The notes: generated by a model from the letters alone, not told the origin. Shown: positions 46,477 to 56,783, numbered from the stretch's first letter. The stretch is 64,000 bases of DNA from Aurantiacibacter marinus (GCF_001021555.1 NZ_LDCP01000001.1:744001-808000); one strand, 5' to 3'. Program-made: numbers and translations.

Positions 46477-48426
46477 ATGAGCGAGAATCGCGAACCTGAA
46501 GAAACACCGAACCCCTGGATGAAGAGTCTCTTTGTCTGGGGCGGCATTTTCCTGGCCCTGTTGCTGGCCGTCTCCATGTTTGGGGGCGATCGTGAAGTGC
46601 CCGGTACGCCGATCCTGTATTCCGACTTCAAAGAGAAGGTGGAAGAAGGCAGCGTTCGCGAAGTCACCATCGCTTCCGATCGCATTACGGGCGTTTTGGG
46701 CAATGATGAGCGGTTCTCCACCACTCCGGTACCGGGCGACACTCGCCTGACCGAGCAGTTGGAAGACGCAGGTGTCCAGTACACCGGTACCCAGCCGGAG
46801 CAGGGCAATCTGTGGATCGCGCTGCTGATCAACACGCTTCCGTTTCTGCTGATCCTCGGCATCGCGTTTTTCGCGCTGCGTCAGGTGCAGAAGGGCGGCG
46901 GCGCTGGCGGGGCGATGGGTTTCGGCAAATCCAAGGCCAAATTGCTCACCGAAAAGCAGGGCCGTGTGACGTTTGAAGACGTTGCAGGCATCGATGAAGC
47001 CCGCGAAGAATTGCAGGAAATCGTCGAATTCCTGCGTGATCCGCAACGCTTCTCGAAGCTGGGTGGCCAGATCCCCAAGGGCGCGCTGCTGGTTGGCTCA
47101 CCCGGTACTGGTAAAACGCTGCTTGCCCGCGCAATTGCAGGCGAAGCGCGGGTGCCGTTCTTCACCATTTCCGGCTCCGACTTTGTCGAAATGTTCGTTG
47201 GCGTCGGCGCGAGCCGCGTGCGCGACATGTTCGAACAGGCCAAGAAAAACGCGCCGTGCATCGTCTTCATCGACGAAATCGACGCTGTGGGCCGCCACCG
47301 CGGCAACGGCGTTGGCAATTCCAATGACGAGCGCGAGCAGACGCTGAACCAGCTGCTGGTCGAAATGGATGGTTTTGAAGCCAACGAAGGCATCATCATC
47401 ATCGCGGCGACCAACCGCCCCGACGTGCTGGACCCCGCGCTGCTGCGCCCGGGCCGGTTTGACCGTCAGGTTGTGGTGCCGATTCCCGACATCGATGGCC
47501 GCGAGAAAATCCTTGCCGTCCACATGAAGAAAGTGCCGCTGGCGCCTGACGTAAACCCGCGCACGATTGCGCGCGGTACGCCCGGTTTCTCTGGGGCAGA
47601 CCTTGCCAATCTCGTGAACGAAGCTGCCTTGCTGGCTGCGCGCCGTAACAAGCGCCTTGTCGCCATGCAGGAGTTCGAAGACGCCAAGGACAAGGTGATG
47701 ATGGGCACGGAACGCAAGTCCATGGTCATGACCGAAGACGAGAAGAAGATGACCGCCTATCATGAGGCTGGCCATGCCATCGTTGCCGTCCATGAAGAGG
47801 CATCGGACCCGATCCACAAGGCCACCATCATCCCGCGCGGTCGTGCCCTTGGCATGGTGATGCGTCTGCCGGAACGCGACAATTACTCGTACCACCGCGA
47901 CAAAATGCATGCGAACCTCTCTGTCAGTATGGGCGGCCGCGTGGCGGAAGAGATAATTTTCGGGCACAATAAAGTGTCGAGCGGCGCAAGCTCCGACATC
48001 CAGTATGCCACTGATCTGGCGCGCAACATGGTGACCAAGTGGGGCATGTCCGACAAGCTCGGCCCGCTCCAGTATGAATCGAGTCAGGAAGGCTATCTCG
48101 GCATGGGTCAAACCACGCGGACAATGGCGGGTGCTGAAACCAACAAGCTCATTGATCAGGAAATCAAGGACCTTGTCGAAGGGGCGCACAAGCGCGCCAC
48201 CGACCTGCTGCAAGAGCATGAGGACCAGCTGCACCTTCTCGCTCAGGCCATGCTTGAGTATGAAACCCTGACAGGCGACGAGATTACTTCGCTGCTGAAA
48301 GACGGCAAGATTGATCGCCCCGATGCACCAAGCGGTCCGATCCCTGTTGTACCGACACACGGTTCTGCCATCCCCAAGGCTGGCAAGCGCTTCGGCGGCA
48401 GTGACGAGGCGCCACAGGGAGCCTGA
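46477..48426 (+). CDS. ftsH: ATP-dependent zinc metalloprotease FtsH
   Basis: A 649-aa hexameric inner-membrane AAA+ protease for quality control and short-lived regulators. Two N-terminal helices (about 15-35 and 107-130) flank a periplasmic domain. Walker A GSPGTGKT, Walker [10 protein letters not shown], the second region of homology ending LLRPGRFDR and the zinc motif HEAGH are intact. The ATG at 46477 gives [15 protein letters not shown] lies about 11 nt upstream, and the longer frame to 46333 runs through the intergenic region. Divergent from the small HTH operon. Confidence 0.96.
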   Translation: MSENREPEETPNPWMKSLFVWGGIFLALLLAVSMFGGDREVPGTPILYSDFKEKVEEGSVREVTIASDRITGVLGNDERFSTTPVPGDTRLTEQLEDAGVQYTGTQPEQGNLWIALLINTLPFLLILGIAFFALRQVQKGGGAGGAMGFGKSKAKLLTEKQGRVTFEDVAGIDEAREELQEIVEFLRDPQRFSKLGGQIPKGALLVGSPGTGKTLLARAIAGEARVPFFTISGSDFVEMFVGVGASRVRDMFEQAKKNAPCIVFIDEIDAVGRHRGNGVGNSNDEREQTLNQLLVEMDGFEANEGIIIIAATNRPDVLDPALLRPGRFDRQVVVPIPDIDGREKILAVHMKKVPLAPDVNPRTIARGTPGFSGADLANLVNEAALLAARRNKRLVAMQEFEDAKDKVMMGTERKSMVMTEDEKKMTAYHEAGHAIVAVHEEASDPIHKATIIPRGRALGMVMRLPERDNYSYHRDKMHANLSVSMGGRVAEEIIFGHNKVSSGASSDIQYATDLARNMVTKWGMSDKLGPLQYESSQEGYLGMGQTTRTMAGAETNKLIDQEIKDLVEGAHKRATDLLQEHEDQLHLLAQAMLEYETLTGDEITSLLKDGKIDRPDAPSGPIPVVPTHGSAIPKAGKRFGGSDEAPQGA

Positions 48427-48456
48427 TCCTATACGGCAGGCGAAAGGGGAACGGCA

Positions 48457-49188
48457 TTGGCGGGCGAATTCTCCCTCCACGAGGGAATTGATGCAGCCGC
48501 ATTGGCAGGTGAATACGCCCGCACGGGACGTGTGACCATTGCGCCTTTCGTCCAGCCGGATCAGGCTCAGGCATTGTATCAATTGCTGCGTGAACGCACT
48601 GACTGGCAACAGGTGATCAACAGCGGTGCGGACAAGATTTTTGAATTCGACCGTACCGCCCAGGCAGGGCTGGACGCGCCGCAGAAGGAAGCGCTGGATC
48701 AGGCGGTATATGCCGGGGCGCGCCATGATTTCCAGTTTCGCTACGAAACCCTGCGCGTGCCTGATGATGATACCGTTCGCGCCGCGTCCGATGATCTGGT
48801 GTTTGCCTTCGCGCGATTTCTATCGCACGGCCCGGCCCGCGAATTGCTGCGATTCATTACTGGTGATGCGGCCATCGCCTTCGCTGATGCGCAAGCCACA
48901 GCCTATGCCCCCGGCGATTTCCTGACCCGCCATGATGATGACGTGGCAGGCAAACACCGCAGCGCCGCCTATGTGATGAGTCTTAATCCGCAATGGCGGA
49001 TCGAATGGGGTGGCCTGTTCCTGATGCATGATGCCGACGGCCATGGCGCAGACGCGATAGTGCCGGGGTTCAACCGGCTGAATCTGTTTGCCGTGCCGCA
49101 GATGCACTCTGTGTCAGAGGTAACCCGCGCAACGCCCTATCGCCGGTATTCGGTCACCGGCTGGCTGCGCCGGTCAGAACAGCGCTAG
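48457..49188 (+). CDS. 2-oxoglutarate/Fe(II)-dependent oxygenase (prolyl 4-hydroxylase-like)
   Basis: A 243-aa double-stranded beta-helix oxygenase. Iron ligands fit HxD in TRHDDD (about residues 156-158) and the distal histidine in MHSVSEV (about 219), with the 2OG-binding arginine in RRYSVTGW. The start is TTG at 48457 with AAAGGGGA 6 nt upstream. It follows ftsH by 30 nt on the same strand. The substrate (protein proline or small molecule) is unknown. Confidence 0.85.
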   Translation: MAGEFSLHEGIDAAALAGEYARTGRVTIAPFVQPDQAQALYQLLRERTDWQQVINSGADKIFEFDRTAQAGLDAPQKEALDQAVYAGARHDFQFRYETLRVPDDDTVRAASDDLVFAFARFLSHGPARELLRFITGDAAIAFADAQATAYAPGDFLTRHDDDVAGKHRSAAYVMSLNPQWRIEWGGLFLMHDADGHGADAIVPGFNRLNLFAVPQMHSVSEVTRATPYRRYSVTGWLRRSEQR

Positions 49189-49199
49189 CGCTCAAATAC

Positions 49200-50153
49200 T
49201 CAAACCCTGATCCCTTCCAGCCAATCCAGCGCCAGATCGAACCGGTGGGCGTGGTGCAGTTCTATTTCGCGGTTCGCCTCGTCCTCCTCCGAAAGTGAAT
49301 AACGGCGGCCCGGGTCTTTGGCGTGGGCGACCAGATCCAGACCGGCCGGGTTTTCCGCAGGCGGCGGAAGGCCCAGCGCCGTTGCCGCACGCTGCACTGC
49401 TGCTCGGCGATCGGCAATTAGCTCGGCGTGATCGATGCGCGCGGTATTCGCGGGCAGAAGACCATCCTGGGCGCGGTCAAACAACTGTAGCTGGAAGCGA
49501 TGCGCGAGCGCGACAACCAGTGCGGCACGGTCCAGCGGATCGGCAGCATCGGCCATGGCGCGCTGCATCAGCCATTCACCCTCCTCCAGCTGCGGAGCGA
49601 GCAATTCTGCCAGGCGCATGCAATGGGCCAGCCTGTCCCGGCCACCGCGAAAAGCCGCGCGCAGGAATGGGCGCAGTTCCATCGTCAGGAACACCGCGCA
49701 CGCCACCTGTCCGCCTGCCACAAGCGCCGGGGCGAGACCGCTCACCCAGTTTGATGGCTTAATCGCCAGTGCCTCCCCGGCGGGGGCGATCGCTGTGATC
49801 TGAGCAAGCGTCCAGCTCAGCAGATCATTTGTTCGTGCAGCCGGAATGTGAGCGGCCTGACTGGCAATATCTGTAAGCGCCTGCGGTTCCTTCAGCACCA
49901 GCACGCTTCCGGGTGAATCCAGCAGGCGGGCGAGCAGGGTCGATCCGCAAAAGCCGGTGTGAAAGATCATCCGGCACGCCGGCGAAGCTTCAGGCTGGCG
50001 AGCGGCAATCGCTTCCACCCGCTGCGCGCTCCAGAATGTCTCCCGTCCATCGAGGAATGTTGCCGCGCGCAAATCGGCAGGACGGGTCGTCACCCACTGG
50101 GCTTCCCTCCGGATGCCGTCCACCCGGTGCAGGAATTCGCGGGTTCCGCTCAC
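49200..50153 (-). CDS. P-loop sulfotransferase-like protein
   Basis: A 317-aa protein with the phosphosulfate-binding loop pattern FHTGFCGSTLLARLLDSPG at about residues 63-81 and the downstream VLVLKEPQAL segment, as in the sulfotransferase superfamily that uses PAPS. The rest is diverged. The GTG start at 50153 overlaps the stop of the DUF3667 gene (GTGA). PAPS could come from the cysD-cysNC genes in this window. The acceptor is unknown, and some members of this group are of uncharacterised activity. Confidence 0.78.
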   Translation of the reverse strand: MSGTREFLHRVDGIRREAQWVTTRPADLRAATFLDGRETFWSAQRVEAIAARQPEASPACRMIFHTGFCGSTLLARLLDSPGSVLVLKEPQALTDIASQAAHIPAARTNDLLSWTLAQITAIAPAGEALAIKPSNWVSGLAPALVAGGQVACAVFLTMELRPFLRAAFRGGRDRLAHCMRLAELLAPQLEEGEWLMQRAMADAADPLDRAALVVALAHRFQLQLFDRAQDGLLPANTARIDHAELIADRRAAVQRAATALGLPPPAENPAGLDLVAHAKDPGRRYSLSEEDEANREIELHHAHRFDLALDWLEGIRV

Positions 50154-51337
50154 GTCGATCCAAGCAGGAACAGAATCTGGAAGAACAACGCGGCCACAAT
50201 CCAGATGAACGCGCTGAGCACCAGCAATCGCCAGAACGCGCCGAAGCGCGACAATTCGTATGCACCGCGCAATTGTTTGTAGAGATGAACAGGCGGGATG
50301 ATCAGCAGCGGCAGCACCACGAAAATCTCGTGCGCGCCGGCATTCGCAACGAGTGATGCGGTGACAAACAGCAGCGTCATGAAGCTCAGCGAGTAAGTTA
50401 CGAAAATTGCGTGATCATAGGCTTTGAAGCGCCGCTTCCACGCGAACAGCAGCCACACGAAGGGTATGGAAATGGGGATCAGAAGCCAGCTGAATTTGTA
50501 GGCGTTGGCCTGCAATTTGTAGAGCATCAGGCTTGGATTGGCCCGCCATTTGGCCACGGCACTATCGATGAAGTCCACCCCGGTCTCTTCGCTGGCAAGC
50601 GACACTGCGGTTCCGCCACCTTCGGCAAGATCGATCCTCTCGTCATTCTGATCTGCCGCAGGGCTGGTCTTGGCTGGATATGTTGCCGCGCCATCACGTT
50701 CTCCGCTCGCCCCGTCGCGGATGCCTCTCAATAAGTCGCCGGCTATCGAACGCTCGGCATCGGGGTTCTCTCCCAGATAGGTCTCCAGCAGGGCCAGACG
50801 CTCTTCCAACTCCGCTCGCTCGGCGTCGTTCAAATCTTGCGTTTCAAGATCGTTGCGGATTACCCCGATTTCTGTCTCGGCCGCTGCGTGCGCGTCGCTC
50901 AGCGTGTCTTCAAAAGCCTGTTCGGGGTCGATATCGCTCGGTGCGGTCAGCCCAACCATTTGGAACACGGCGAACATCAGGAATACGCCGAACAGGAACA
51001 GCGCCATGGGTGATACGAAGCGCGCGCGTTCCCCGTCGATATACCGGCGGGTCAACTTGCCCGGTCTGAATATCAAGACAGGCAGTGTGCGCCACAGTTT
51101 GCCTTCGAAATGCAGCGCCCCGTGGAGCAGATCGTGCATGAACGCACCAATCGTGCGATGCAAATGGCCCTTTTGGCCGCAGGCCTGGCAATAGGCACCG
51201 GTCAACTGCGCGCCGCAGTTCAGGCAGGTTTCAGGCTGATCCGGATGCGGCTTTCGGGCACCGGAATCCGGTTCCAATGCGCGCGCGAAGAGCCCGCCTT
51301 CGGTCGCTGTACCAATTCCATCCAGAAGATCGCTCAT
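50150..51337 (-). CDS. DUF3667-type membrane protein with N-terminal zinc ribbon
   Basis: A 395-aa protein. A C4 zinc ribbon (CLNCGAQ...CQACGQ, about 37-54) precedes the characteristic block (TIGAFMHDLLHGALHFEGKL, then RPGKLTRRYIDGER) and a first helix near 100-120. A long charged acidic segment follows, and then four helices at the C-terminus. The ATG at 51337 is chosen; the longer frame overlaps the divergent desaturase-like gene. Function of the family is unknown. Co-transcribed with the sulfotransferase-like gene through a stop/start overlap. Confidence 0.83.
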   Translation of the reverse strand: MSDLLDGIGTATEGGLFARALEPDSGARKPHPDQPETCLNCGAQLTGAYCQACGQKGHLHRTIGAFMHDLLHGALHFEGKLWRTLPVLIFRPGKLTRRYIDGERARFVSPMALFLFGVFLMFAVFQMVGLTAPSDIDPEQAFEDTLSDAHAAAETEIGVIRNDLETQDLNDAERAELEERLALLETYLGENPDAERSIAGDLLRGIRDGASGERDGAATYPAKTSPAADQNDERIDLAEGGGTAVSLASEETGVDFIDSAVAKWRANPSLMLYKLQANAYKFSWLLIPISIPFVWLLFAWKRRFKAYDHAIFVTYSLSFMTLLFVTASLVANAGAHEIFVVLPLLIIPPVHLYKQLRGAYELSRFGAFWRLLVLSAFIWIVAALFFQILFLLGST

Positions 51338-51442
51338 ATCGTCTCCGTTTGTAACGCATTGCACTATAGGCTGCATCGCGTCGTGGCAATCGGGGCCAAG
51401 TCTCACCTTGTGCGACTGCTGACGGGCAGCCACATAACGAGC

Positions 51443-52279
51443 ATGAACATCGCCCCGAACATCACCCTGAACATCGCGCCGGACATCACCCTGAACCAAT
51501 TGCCGCTGATTGGCCTTTGCATTGTCGGCACCGCTTTCTTTGTGTTCCTGGCTGTGCAGATAAGCGCGCCTGTCCGGGGCTACGTACTTCCGCGCGGCCG
51601 CCGCCGGCTGACCAATCTGTCGCTGTTTTTTATCGACACCGCTGCAATCCGCCTGCTGTTGCCGCTGGCTCTGGTTGGCGCGGCGGTGCTGGCGCAGGAG
51701 CGCGGCTGGGGCCTGTTCAACGTTTTGGAAGCACCCGCATGGCTGGCTTTCACAGCAACGCTGCTCGTGCTCGACCTTGCGCTTTACGTGCAGCATTGGG
51801 CGACGCACCGTGTCCCATTGCTGTGGCGCCTTCACCGTGTGCACCACACCGACCGCGATTTCGACGTGACTACCGCTGCACGTTTTCACCCGGCCGAGAT
51901 ACTTTTGTCGATGGCCTACAAATGCGCTGTGGTGATCGCGCTAGGAGCGCCTGTGATGGCGGTGTTTGTATTCGAAGTAGGTTTTGCCGTCGCCACTTTG
52001 TTCACCCATGCCAATTTCGCGCTTCCGGCCCGGATGGACAAGATGGTGCGCAAGCTGATTGTGACGCCCGATATGCACCGCATCCACCACTCGGCGCGAA
52101 TGGTGGAGACCAACAGCAATTACGGCACCACATTGTCGCTGTGGGACAGGCTTTTTGGCACATACCGTGCACTTCCACATGATCCGCAGGCGCAGATGAC
52201 TATCGGGCTGGAAGAATGGCAGGATGAACGGCCTGCGCAGCTTGGCTTCGCGCTAAAGCAGCCCTTCATCGGCAAATAG
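51443..52279 (+). CDS. Sterol desaturase / fatty acid hydroxylase superfamily protein
   Basis: A 278-aa di-iron membrane enzyme. Histidine clusters are in YVQHWATHRVPLLWRLHRVH plus H, and in PDMHRIHHS. Four to five helices surround them, and the ending NSNYGTTLSLWDRLFGTY is typical of the family. The ATG at 51443 begins a short N-terminal sequence made of two 8-residue repeats (see the tandem repeat entry). An upstream in-frame extension overlaps the divergent DUF3667 gene. Substrate unknown; carotenoid, sterol or fatty acid hydroxylation are options in the family. Confidence 0.87.
   Translation: MNIAPNITLNIAPDITLNQLPLIGLCIVGTAFFVFLAVQISAPVRGYVLPRGRRRLTNLSLFFIDTAAIRLLLPLALVGAAVLAQERGWGLFNVLEAPAWLAFTATLLVLDLALYVQHWATHRVPLLWRLHRVHHTDRDFDVTTAARFHPAEILLSMAYKCAVVIALGAPVMAVFVFEVGFAVATLFTHANFALPARMDKMVRKLIVTPDMHRIHHSARMVETNSNYGTTLSLWDRLFGTYRALPHDPQAQMTIGLEEWQDERPAQLGFALKQPFIGK
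51446..51493 (+). repeat. Two 24-bp in-frame tandem copies at the desaturase start
   Basis: Unit 1 (51446-51469) and unit 2 (51470-51493) differ at two positions and encode NIAPNITL and NIAPDITL directly after the start methionine. A recent local duplication that lengthens the N-terminus by eight residues. Confidence 0.75.
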
Positions 52280-52306
52280 ACGCACGGCGAATCTATGGCG
52301 CAAAAG

Positions 52307-52339
52307 CAAGGGGCCGCAACCTTTCGGCGCGGCCCCTTG
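52307..52339 (-). terminator. Probable rpoZ terminator (bidirectional stem)
   Basis: A perfect 11-bp stem CAAGGGGCCGC / GCGGCCCCTTG around an 11-nt loop. On the minus strand it is followed by a short T run (TTGCTTTTG); on the plus strand it lies 27 nt after the desaturase-like gene and could stop that transcript too. Confidence 0.65.
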
Positions 52340-52364
52340 GCTTGATAAAAACGGCGTTGGCGCC

Positions 52365-52709
52365 TTAGCCGTCGTAGTCGGCACCGATCGAGGTGGACCG
52401 GGTTGGCGCAGATGCGGACAGGCGCATGGCTTCGGCCGACTGGCTCAACGAACCGATATCGTCAGCTTCGTCTTCTTCATCGGGAAGAATCGTCTGCAGC
52501 GACTGGACCAGTGATTCCTGCAAATGCTTCGGCTTGACCGTCTGTTCTGCGATTTCACGCAGGGCCACAACGGGGTTCTTGTCCCGGTCCCGGTCAATGG
52601 TAAGTTCGGCACCGCCGGAAATTTCCCGCGCGCGCTGAGCGGCAAGCAGGACGAGATCGAAACGGTTTGGAATCTTGTCGACACAATCTTCGACGGTAAC
52701 GCGCGCCAT
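52365..52709 (-). CDS. rpoZ: DNA-directed RNA polymerase omega subunit RpoZ
   Basis: A 114-aa core polymerase assembly subunit. N-terminal block [20 protein letters not shown] is followed by the conserved [10 protein letters not shown] and the alphaproteobacterial pattern of [12 protein letters not shown]; an acidic tail follows. The ATG at 52709 has GGAG 5-6 nt upstream; a GTG two codons earlier is less likely. Divergent from the phospholipase D family gene. Confidence 0.95.
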   Translation of the reverse strand: MARVTVEDCVDKIPNRFDLVLLAAQRAREISGGAELTIDRDRDKNPVVALREIAEQTVKPKHLQESLVQSLQTILPDEEDEADDIGSLSQSAEAMRLSASAPTRSTSIGADYDG

Positions 52710-52811
52710 GGGCACTCCGATAGTCTGGTGTTTTCGGAAAGCGTGTCATTTAGGCGGGAACGGCATGTCAGTCAAGGTTTTCCGCAGGGCGAAGCGTGCT
52801 ATCAGGTACAG

Positions 52812-54002
52812 ATGGACCAAATGCTATCGAACCCAGCAGCTGCGGATTTGCCCGCCTACGCCGATCCGGAGCCTTTTGCCGCAGAAGCACAGGGGCAGTC
52901 TTTCACCTTTTACCCTGCGGGCAAGGATCGCCGGGCGGCCCTGCTGGATATCATAACCGGTGCGCAGGAAAGCCTGAAAATCGCGTTCTATATCTTCGCG
53001 CCCGACGGAGTCGGCACGGCAGTGCGCGATGCATTGGTGGCGGCCGCGCGGCGCGGAGTGGATGTGACGCTGATTGTCGATGGGTTCGGTGCCAGTGTGG
53101 ACGAAAAATTCTTTGACGAACTGCGGGAAGCGGGCGGCACCTACTATCTGTTCATGGCCAGATGGTCCCACCGTGCGCTGATTCGCAATCACCAGAAGAT
53201 CGTGGTTGCGGACGACAGCGTTGCGATGATGGGCGGCTTTAACGTCGAGGACGATTACTTCGCTCCGCCGCAGCAAAATGGCTGGAATGATCTTGGTTTT
53301 CGGCTGGAAGGCAGCGTGGTGGGGCAGGTTGCCAAATGGTTTGGCGAACTGAAGGCATGGGCCAGCGATGACAAGGCCCAGTTCCGCGACATTCGCCGCC
53401 GGGTGCGCGAATGGGATGGCGGGCAGGGGCCAGTCCAATTGCTGATTGGCGGCCCGACAAAGGGCCTTTCCAGCTGGGCGCGCTGTATCCGGCAGGACCT
53501 GCGGCAGGGGGAAAAGCTGGACATGATGATGGCCTATTTTTCGCCCAGCAAGAAACTGCGTCACATGATCAGGCAGATCGCGCGCAAAGGGCAGACCAAT
53601 CTGGTGATGGCCGGAAAAAGCGATAACAGCGCGACCATCGGCGCCAGCCGCGCGCTGTACAAGAAACTGCTGGAGGCGGGTGCAAGGATTTACGAATTCC
53701 AGGCCTGCAAGATGCACACAAAACTGTTGGTGCTGGACGATGCTGTTTACATGGGCAGCGCCAATTTCGACATGCGCAGCCTGTATCTCAACCTGGAAAT
53801 CGTGCTGCGGATAGAAGACGCGGCGCTGGCAGAAACCATGCGCAAGTTCATTCACGGCCATCTGGATGCCAGCGACGAGATCACGCCCGAAGACCATGCC
53901 AGACGGGCGACATTATGGACGCGCGGCAAGTGGTGGCTCAGCTGGCTGCTGGTCGGCGTTCTGGACTACACCGTGACGCGGCGGCTCAACCTGGGATTAT
54001 AA
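52812..54002 (+). CDS. Phospholipase D family protein, cardiolipin synthase-like
   Basis: A 396-aa protein with two HKD motifs: HQKIVVADDSVAMMGGFN (about residues 122-139) and HTKLLVLDDAVYMGSANFD (about 303-321). Both have the His-Lys-Asp core, so the enzyme should form a two-motif active site, as in cardiolipin synthases that join phosphatidylglycerol. The N-terminus lacks the two helices of classical ClsA; a hydrophobic C-terminal stretch (WWLSWLLVGVLDY) may anchor it. ATG 52812 is preferred, with ATG 52821 possible; the Shine-Dalgarno is weak. The longer frame overlaps rpoZ. Confidence 0.87.
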   Translation: MDQMLSNPAAADLPAYADPEPFAAEAQGQSFTFYPAGKDRRAALLDIITGAQESLKIAFYIFAPDGVGTAVRDALVAAARRGVDVTLIVDGFGASVDEKFFDELREAGGTYYLFMARWSHRALIRNHQKIVVADDSVAMMGGFNVEDDYFAPPQQNGWNDLGFRLEGSVVGQVAKWFGELKAWASDDKAQFRDIRRRVREWDGGQGPVQLLIGGPTKGLSSWARCIRQDLRQGEKLDMMMAYFSPSKKLRHMIRQIARKGQTNLVMAGKSDNSATIGASRALYKKLLEAGARIYEFQACKMHTKLLVLDDAVYMGSANFDMRSLYLNLEIVLRIEDAALAETMRKFIHGHLDASDEITPEDHARRATLWTRGKWWLSWLLVGVLDYTVTRRLNLGL

Positions 54003-54062
54003 ACGGGTCGCAAATGACCGGTTTCGGCCCAGTTGCGCATCCCGGCAGGAGTTGCCTCGCCT

Positions 54063-55178
54063 TCAGGCCGCGGCTGAAATGCGGGCTGCTTCGCGGAAAG
54101 TCACAAGCTTTCGTTGACCTTCATCCCACAAGGCGAGCCGCAAGGCGCTGATCGTCTTCAGTGCCGTGAACCGGTTCAGATCGCGCAAAGCCGGATGCTT
54201 TTCCAGCACTTCGGGCAGGCGGTAGAACGGAATTCGGCTGGCAAGGTGATGGACATGATGGATGCCGATATTGCCGGTAAACCAGCGCAAGACAGGCGGC
54301 AGGTCGAGGTGTGAACTGCCATGCAAGGCCGCATCGTGGAACGACCAATCGGATTCTTCATGCCAATGCGCATCTGCAAATTGGTGCTGGATGTAGAACA
54401 GCCACACACCTGTCGACGCGGCGGTCAGCAGCACGGGGAAAAACACCATCGCTGTAACGCCGAAACCAGCCAGATAAATCGGCAAGACAAGGATCATCGC
54501 GGTCACCAGATTGGTCGCGAGCGCGCTGACCCAATATTTCCGCCCTTCTTTCATGAGGCCAATCGGAAGCCGGTGCCGCAGGAGGAACAGATAGGCAGGG
54601 CCGAGACCCAGCAGAACCAGCGGATGACGGTACAGACGGTACTGGAAGCGCTGCCAGCGGCCACGTTCCTGGAATTCGCGGACCGTCAACGTGTCCACAT
54701 CACCAATTCCGCGGGCATCCAGATTGCCAGTAGCGGCGTGATGCTGCGCATGGGATCGCCGCCAGCAATCGTAGGGCGTCAAAGTGAAGACGCCCAGCGC
54801 TCTGCCGAACCAATCATTGCCCGCCCTGCCGCGAAAGAACGCGCCATGCCCGCAGTCATGCTGAATGATAAACAACCGGAGCAGAAAGAGCCCCGCAACC
54901 GGCGTCAAGAGAAGCGCCAGTAGATAGCCTGCCTCCACCGCAGTCACGATAGCGGCAAACAGCAACAGGAACGGTATCAGCGTAATCGCCAATTCCCATC
55001 CGCTGCGCACCGGGCGCGGATCGCGAAATGCCTTCAGGTCGCGCATCAGCTGCTGCGGATCGATCAGGGGTGGAGCAATCGGGGCAGGGCCCGCCGTGCG
55101 GGCTCCATCAATGCGGATTTCTTCATGTTCGGGAGAGTTCACGCGAATACCGCTAGAGCGCGCCGCCAAATTTGTCAC
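54063..55178 (-). CDS. Membrane fatty acid desaturase
   Basis: A 371-aa di-iron desaturase of the omega-6/acyl-lipid type. Three histidine boxes are intact: HDCGHG (about 119), HAQHH (about 155) and HHVHHL (about 300). Four main helices are arranged in pairs between the boxes. About 60 hydrophilic residues precede the first helix. It would introduce a double bond into membrane acyl chains with a ferredoxin or cytochrome donor. Stands alone between the PLD family gene and dnaB. Confidence 0.9.
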   Translation of the reverse strand: MTNLAARSSGIRVNSPEHEEIRIDGARTAGPAPIAPPLIDPQQLMRDLKAFRDPRPVRSGWELAITLIPFLLLFAAIVTAVEAGYLLALLLTPVAGLFLLRLFIIQHDCGHGAFFRGRAGNDWFGRALGVFTLTPYDCWRRSHAQHHAATGNLDARGIGDVDTLTVREFQERGRWQRFQYRLYRHPLVLLGLGPAYLFLLRHRLPIGLMKEGRKYWVSALATNLVTAMILVLPIYLAGFGVTAMVFFPVLLTAASTGVWLFYIQHQFADAHWHEESDWSFHDAALHGSSHLDLPPVLRWFTGNIGIHHVHHLASRIPFYRLPEVLEKHPALRDLNRFTALKTISALRLALWDEGQRKLVTFREAARISAAA

Positions 55179-55262
55179 GCAGGTTTAAGATTTGTTCCGG
55201 ATCAGGCGCGAGGCAGGCATGGAACTTCCGCGCCGTGATCAAACTCCATCGGCCTGGCGGCC

Positions 55263-56783
55263 CTATTCGAACCCGTAGTCCGAATAATCCTTCATATTGG
55301 GCGAGGTGAACTTCGTGAATTCGCTCTGGAAATGTAGCGGCACGTTGCCGGTGGACCCGTGGCGCTGCTTCGCGACCATCAATGTCGCCTTGTTCTTCAG
55401 CTCCAGATAGCGGTCTTCCCACACGCGGTACTTTTCCTGATCCGATTCGGAGCTGGTTTCGTTCGGCATGTCGGGGCGCGATGCCTCGTGGTAATATTCG
55501 GCACGGAAGATGAACCAAACCATGTCGGCGTCCTGCTCGATCGAGCCTGATTCGCGCAGATCGGACAGCATCGGGCGCTTGTCCTCGCGCGATTCCACCG
55601 CGCGGCTGAGCTGCGAGAGCGCGATTACCGGAACCTGCAATTCCTTGGCCAGCGTTTTCAATCCGCGCGAGATTTCAGAAATTTCGTTTACCCGGTTGTC
55701 GCTCGCCCGGCCGGAGCCTTGCAGCAGTTGCAGGTAATCGACCACGATCAGGCCAATATCATGCCGCCGCTTCAACCGCCGGGCGCGGGTGCGCAGGCCT
55801 GAAATCGTCAGTGCGGGCGTATCGTCGATAAACAGCTGCAATTCGGACAGCTTTTGTGCCGCATAGGACAGCTTCTGGAATTCTTCGCGGTTGAGCTTGC
55901 CCGAGCGCAAAGCTTCGGAAGACACCTCTGCCTGCTCGGCCAGAATACGCGTGGCGAGCTGGTCCGCGCTCATTTCCAGGCTGAAGAAGGCCGCTGGCGC
56001 GCCGTAATTGTGCGGGCCGCCATCGCGCTGGAAGCGCATGTGTTCTTCTGCGCAATTGAAGGCGATGTTCATCGCGAGCGAGCTTTTGCCCATGCCCGGA
56101 CGGCCAGCCAGGATGATCAGATCGGAATTGTGCAGGCCGGCGGTCTTGTTATCGATCAGTTCCAGTCCGGTCGTTTTGCCGGAGAGGCCGCCGCCGGAAT
56201 TCATCGCCGCTTCGACCATACGGATCGCTTCGTGCGATGCGCTGCGGAAACTGGTGCCGGTGTTTTCGCTCACCGCGCCTTCGGCAACTTCGAACAGCCG
56301 CGCTTCGGCAGATTCGATCTGGCGCATCGGTTCTACATCCTGCGATGTATCGAGCGCGTTTTCCACCAGTTCGCGGCCCACGCCAACCAGTTCGCGCAGC
56401 AGGGCAAGATCGTAAATCTGCTGGGCCAGTTCGCGCGGGGCAAGCAGGCCTTGGCCATCTGCGGTCAATTGCGCCAGATAGGCGCTGCCGCCCAGTTCTT
56501 TCAGCCCTTCATCATTTTCGAAATAGGGCTTGAGCGTTACCGGAGTGACGATCATCTGCTTTTCGACGCTGATCAGGATACGGTCGTATATCCTTTGGTG
56601 GACCGGCGCATAGAAATGCTTGGGCATCAGTTCGATCGGCAGTTCTTCCAGCACCCGGTTATCGATCAGCACAGCACCGATAAAGGCGGCTTCCGCCTCC
56701 AGATTGGTGGGCAGAGCCTTGCCGGCAGGCGCGCCGTCGGCGGATTTAGAATCACTGCGGGTAAGAAGGGCTTCGTCTGACAT
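55263..56783 (-). CDS. dnaB: Replicative DNA helicase DnaB
   Basis: A 506-aa hexameric helicase that unwinds DNA at the fork. The N-terminal primase-interaction domain (LPTNLEAEAAFIGAVLIDNR, about 25-45) is followed by the RecA-like domain with Walker A AGRPGMGKSS, and the DnaB motifs VVDYLQLL and VIALSQLSR. The ATG at 56783 gives MSDEALLT; the extension to 56900 has no support. No intein or insertion in the Walker region. Confidence 0.96.
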   Translation of the reverse strand: MSDEALLTRSDSKSADGAPAGKALPTNLEAEAAFIGAVLIDNRVLEELPIELMPKHFYAPVHQRIYDRILISVEKQMIVTPVTLKPYFENDEGLKELGGSAYLAQLTADGQGLLAPRELAQQIYDLALLRELVGVGRELVENALDTSQDVEPMRQIESAEARLFEVAEGAVSENTGTSFRSASHEAIRMVEAAMNSGGGLSGKTTGLELIDNKTAGLHNSDLIILAGRPGMGKSSLAMNIAFNCAEEHMRFQRDGGPHNYGAPAAFFSLEMSADQLATRILAEQAEVSSEALRSGKLNREEFQKLSYAAQKLSELQLFIDDTPALTISGLRTRARRLKRRHDIGLIVVDYLQLLQGSGRASDNRVNEISEISRGLKTLAKELQVPVIALSQLSRAVESREDKRPMLSDLRESGSIEQDADMVWFIFRAEYYHEASRPDMPNETSSESDQEKYRVWEDRYLELKNKATLMVAKQRHGSTGNVPLHFQSEFTKFTSPNMKDYSDYGFE

